From an uncultured bacterium (lineage in GTDB: Bacteria; Verrucomicrobiota; Lentisphaeria; Victivallales; UBA1829), in assembly GCA_949292215.1 (NCBI GenBank), contig CASEYW010000092.1, forward strand, positions 1 through 43,216: a stretch of 43,216 nt of DNA. The letters run 5' to 3'. Numbering within the stretch: position 1 is the first letter of the stretch; the number at the start of each line of letters is the position of its first letter. This document shows, piece by piece, positions 40,156 to 43,216 of this stretch. The notes beneath the pieces were generated by a model. It was not told the DNA's origin and did no database searches. It saw only the letters and a list, made by a program, of their open reading frames with translations. The translations under genes were made by a program, and so were the position numbers.

Positions 40156-41499
40156 TCAGCCTCCCTGTTGAATATTGTATGCCTGAATTTTCCGATCCAT
40201 GAATTTTCGGATTGCGGCACCGTCCGCACCGAGAAATTCGTACTGTTCATAAAGGGTCGAGAGCACTGCGTACAGTTCTGTGGAAAGTTCGCCGCAGCTC
40301 AGGAGCAATTCATTGTACGCGGGAAAAAAGGAGAGGAAATCCTCTCTTGTTGCCCATTCATGATCGGAAGGGGCCATATCCTTCCGCAAAGAGATCATTC
40401 CGGAGATTGCCATCAGTTTTTTCTGGACCGGTTTGGAGAGCAGTTCGCGGAGGAAGAGCCAGATCCGTTTTTTTTCAGGTTCCGTAACTGTATGGTTTAC
40501 ATAGGATTCCAGATATTGAATTCCATAGCGGAGCATCCGTTTTTTCCCACACATGACGGGGACGATTCGGAACGTCTCTTTTGTCATATACGGCATTTTT
40601 TGATGCTGGACGGATATCCAGGAACCGATACCGGGATCCAGTACGCAGTCGCCGCGGCGGAAGGAATACTGATCATTGAGGGAGAGAAGACAGTCCTTCA
40701 TCATGTGGAAGAGCCGCTTCCCCGTTTCGGTGTCAAAGCAGGGCAGACGGAAGAGATCGCAAATATCCTTCCGCTGGTTTGCCATCAGAATCTCCATGAA
40801 TGCGATGGCCGGAAAGGAACCGATATCGTTGGTTCGGAAGTTCTTCACTGCCGGATAAATGGACGCTGCACGGCATGCCCGTACGAGCTCTTCCCACCAG
40901 TCAAAACTGGAAAATCCGGTGATTTTCCGCGAAAACCCGATCTTTTTCAGGAGCAGAGGATTCACCATTCCCTGAAAACCGATCATGAAAAACGGCAGTC
41001 TTGTGTGATTGCAGCTCTGGTCCGGAAGTGCGAATTCATCCATGAATTCCTCATATCCCTCGAACGCGGAAAAATCCATCTGCGATCCATGCGCATGTAC
41101 CCATGGATTGAATTCTCGAATATAGACCTTGTGTTCCAGGCCAGTGAAATCAAGCGTTTTTTTCCCGGCTGAATCGATCAGGCGGATCTTCAGATTCAGA
41201 TTATGACGGTTTGAAATATCGTCTGCGATCCTTTGAAATGCTTCGAATTCAAAACTGGTTCCGGTCAGGTAGAAATCCACGTCCAGAGTATCTCCCCCGT
41301 TGAGAAACGAGCCGATTCCGTTGACAACTTTGAGTTTGCCTTCGACTTCCATGTTCTTGTATGCCCGTTGAACTGTTGCATACGTCACGCCGAATTTCCG
41401 GGAGATTGCACCGTAGGAGGGCAGTTTGTCTCCCGGGCGCAGCCTTCCTTCCGCGATCAGAAGATCAAAATATGCACTGATTTTTTCGGTTACTGTCAT
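40156..41499 (-). CDS. GntR regulator fused to an ABC-type solute-binding domain
   Basis: This 447-residue cytosolic regulator has an N-terminal GntR winged helix (about 5-67, LPSYGAISRKFGVTYATVQR, wing GIGSFL). Residues ~75-445 follow the pattern of extracellular solute-binding proteins family 1. Matches include FSSFDWWEELVRACR (like PxTWDEL), RGDCVLDPGIGSWIS (like the GKAAM-G-W strand) and WLFLRELLSKPVQKK (like the AWxFxxxLxSxE end). No signal peptide or membrane segment exists, so the sensor domain works in the cytoplasm. It should bind an imported oligosaccharide and control the cluster. GGA lies before the start; it is 18 bp after the DUF5696 gene. Confidence 0.75.
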   Translation of the reverse strand: MTVTEKISAYFDLLIAEGRLRPGDKLPSYGAISRKFGVTYATVQRAYKNMEVEGKLKVVNGIGSFLNGGDTLDVDFYLTGTSFEFEAFQRIADDISNRHNLNLKIRLIDSAGKKTLDFTGLEHKVYIREFNPWVHAHGSQMDFSAFEGYEEFMDEFALPDQSCNHTRLPFFMIGFQGMVNPLLLKKIGFSRKITGFSSFDWWEELVRACRAASIYPAVKNFRTNDIGSFPAIAFMEILMANQRKDICDLFRLPCFDTETGKRLFHMMKDCLLSLNDQYSFRRGDCVLDPGIGSWISVQHQKMPYMTKETFRIVPVMCGKKRMLRYGIQYLESYVNHTVTEPEKKRIWLFLRELLSKPVQKKLMAISGMISLRKDMAPSDHEWATREDFLSFFPAYNELLLSCGELSTELYAVLSTLYEQYEFLGADGAAIRKFMDRKIQAYNIQQGG

Positions 41500-41517
41500 T
41501 TTATCCGTCCTGTCCGT

Positions 41518-43026
41518 TTATCCAATCTTTTCCATGGAGCACTGTTTGCCGGTTTTCCCTGGAGAGGGGGATGCGCTTTCCAGTCGATATGAATACGGAA
41601 GGAGTCCGTTCCAGACACGACCGGTCTTGTTGACAAGAAAACGATTTCCATTTTCATAAACGACTTCCGCGATTCCCTCAGCGGGGGATTCCCAGGAATG
41701 AATCTGTTCAAACTGCAGCGGCGCCAGTTCCCGGTATCGTTCATAATTCTTCCGGATCCTTGCGACACACTGCTCCATCTGAGCGCGGGTATCGAACCGC
41801 AGATCCTCCAGTCCCATCCAGTCGTTTCCATCGGCCATAAAGCGGGAATAGAAATATGCAAGGGGGCGGCTTCCGGTTTCCCATGCTTCAAGCTCCCTCG
41901 CGGGATCCTTCTTGATCATCGCATTGACTGTGCTGCAGAACGCATTGTAGAGAAGAATCCCATGATAAACCACAAACCAGAAGGGGAACTCTTCATCAGC
42001 GATTTCCGGAAGAGGATTCCGGTATGCGCTCATCACATAGAGGACGTAATCGAAGTCGCCGATGCAGAAATCCAGTCCGCCTTCGGAGCCGCTTCCTCCG
42101 AGAGTTTCCCTGGCGAGAGAGAGCGTTTTTCCGCGCCATTCACCCGCGCGTTTCCGGGTCAGCGGATGACGCGGATCAAAGCAGGCCTCCGGAACGCGGC
42201 TGGTCATGACATCATAATATTGAATTCCGCGGAATCCGAGTTTCCGCAATTCCGGCATGTCGTGGAGAGCGAATTGCTCGTGCGCCATCTGCGGACAGAG
42301 GTAATATGCGGCACCACCGCCCCAGGTGCCGAAAATGCGTTTGGAACCATCCTTTTGCATCAGCATGAATTCGTCCCGCCGGCGTTTGGCGATCGTATAG
42401 GAATCCACCAGATTGGCATGCCCGGTAATAAGATATCCGTAATCGCGTGTCTTGCGGATCAATCGGCAAAGCGCTTCTTCTCCGCCGAGAAGAGGTTCCA
42501 CCGGAAAAAGATCGGGAAAGCGCCCGTCGTGACCGGATTTGTTCCAGCCGACCAGACAGAACTCCGCATGCTCTATTTTCTGGCGATGGAACTCGTCGAT
42601 GAGTTCCTCCACCTGCTGAAACGTCAACGCAACATGGATCGGGGGTTCATTCTCCTCCGTCTGATGCGGCACCGGAGAAGGTACCGGTTTCCATGCAAGA
42701 CGGATTCTCACCTCAGGACCCATTGCCGCTTCTGCCAGAACAGGATATTTTTTCGCACGCTCCTTCAACGATCTGCATGCGCCCCGTTCAAGCTGATAAC
42801 GGCGATACCGTCTGGCAATCGCACTCGGGGAAAGATCACCGGTCACCTTCAGGAAAAGGAGTTCCGGATTCTCATCCGTCTCCTCTCCGTCAAATCGGAA
42901 ACGGGGATGCAGATAATACAATCCGTTTCGGATTCCTGCGACGATTTCAACATGGAGCGCCATTCCGGTCACAACAGCAAGCAGCGCCTCCTCCCCGTTA
43001 GAGCAGGCATAAAAAGGAATGCACAT
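41518..43026 (-). CDS. DUF5696-like glycosidase-type protein, 5'-truncated
   Basis: A 502-residue reading frame resembles the C-terminal two thirds of DUF5696 proteins, TIM-barrel glycosidase-like enzymes. Matching features are a beta-domain part (PFYACSNGEEALLAVVTG then NGLYYLHPRF), the barrel LTFQQVEELIDEFHRQKI, YLITGHANLVDSY, and the GIQYYDVM strand with an Asp. The frame stays coding-like for 18 codons above the first ATG at 43026 (LLTRFTPRPETEA) to a stop at 43081-43083. That ATG has no ribosome-binding site and the family is longer, so the 5' part appears lost. It heads the cluster and precedes the regulator by 18 bp. Confidence 0.65.
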   Translation of the reverse strand: MCIPFYACSNGEEALLAVVTGMALHVEIVAGIRNGLYYLHPRFRFDGEETDENPELLFLKVTGDLSPSAIARRYRRYQLERGACRSLKERAKKYPVLAEAAMGPEVRIRLAWKPVPSPVPHQTEENEPPIHVALTFQQVEELIDEFHRQKIEHAEFCLVGWNKSGHDGRFPDLFPVEPLLGGEEALCRLIRKTRDYGYLITGHANLVDSYTIAKRRRDEFMLMQKDGSKRIFGTWGGGAAYYLCPQMAHEQFALHDMPELRKLGFRGIQYYDVMTSRVPEACFDPRHPLTRKRAGEWRGKTLSLARETLGGSGSEGGLDFCIGDFDYVLYVMSAYRNPLPEIADEEFPFWFVVYHGILLYNAFCSTVNAMIKKDPARELEAWETGSRPLAYFYSRFMADGNDWMGLEDLRFDTRAQMEQCVARIRKNYERYRELAPLQFEQIHSWESPAEGIAEVVYENGNRFLVNKTGRVWNGLLPYSYRLESASPSPGKTGKQCSMEKIG

Positions 43027-43082
43027 TCCCGAGAAGACCGCTTCCGTTTCAGGCCGGGGCGTGAAACGGGTAAGAAGATATT

Positions 43083-43216
43083 ATGAGAGACACAAACGTT
43101 AGAGAAGTAAAATCTCTCGAAAGGAGTTTCTCAAAAATGACGAAGTTTATTGCCGTGAGAAAGACGGGGCTCTGCCCCGAACCCCGGGATTTTTTCAGGC
43201 ATGGAAACATCCCGAA
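43083..43216. other. Possible inserted or repeated element at window edge
   Basis: This stretch displaces the upstream part of the DUF5696-like gene. It contains GAGAGA and TCTCTC at 43085-43118, a 6-bp GC hairpin CGGGGC-TCT-GCCCCG at about 43165-43179 followed by a T-run, and a plus-strand ATG at 43138 after AAAGGAG. One plus frame reads open to the window end but resembles no protein I know. A small mobile or interspersed element, or the start of another gene, would both fit. Confidence 0.35.

Overview
The window looks like a chromosomal segment of a Lentisphaerota (Victivallis-like) or closely related PVC-group bacterium. This is inferred from gene content: a pseudopilin of the FTLIELL type encoded inside a glycosidase operon, GntR regulators with sugar-sensing domains, GH2/GH42/DUF5696/GH57 glycosidases, a GldG/DUF4340 ABC cassette, and secreted repeat and TPR proteins. 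No rRNA or taxonomic marker was available to confirm it. I see no CRISPR array, prophage, toxin-antitoxin or restriction system.

Layout. (1) 1-3089, mostly minus strand: tRNA-His with its own promoter and terminator, then uup (ABC-F ATPase) followed by mazG. (2) 3475-8272, plus strand: a four-gene ABC cassette (ATPase, ABC-2 permease, GldG-like protein, DUF4340 protein), genes overlapping or nearly touching, followed by a convergent small P-loop kinase. (3) 8920-14618, minus strand: a sugar-catabolism operon (non-zinc MDR dehydrogenase, TIM-barrel isomerase, secreted AXE1-type esterase, GH57-like enzyme) downstream of a GntR/LacI-type regulator. The regulator gene is divergent from a lone radical SAM/SPASM gene. 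A 19-bp motif is shared between the dehydrogenase promoter and the regulator/radical SAM promoter region, which suggests one regulon.

(4) 15837-18839: a short CNNM/CBS membrane protein, a small secreted hypothetical protein and a MATE transporter. (5) 18831-24356, minus strand: rpoN (sigma-54) translationally coupled to a GT-C-like membrane protein and then an O-antigen-ligase-like polymerase, an unusual operon. (6) 24570-27562, plus strand: lysA, mreB and a secreted protein made of six 20-residue repeats. (7) 27637-29145: a tannase/feruloyl-esterase-family protein that has lost both cysteines of the family's catalytic disulfide. (8) 29779-31864: LysM lipoprotein, PqiC-like lipoprotein and hpt, overlapping end to end.

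(9) 31938-43080, minus strand: a polysaccharide-utilisation-like cluster. In transcription order it holds a 5'-truncated DUF5696 glycosidase-like gene, a GntR regulator fused to an ABC-type solute-binding domain, a pseudopilin, a GH42 beta-galactosidase, a small secreted protein and a 1551-residue secreted GH2 enzyme with a C-terminal TPR. The tight spacing suggests the regulator senses an oligosaccharide and the operon breaks it down. The last ~130 bp of the window look like an inserted or repeated element that has displaced the 5' part of the DUF5696 gene.
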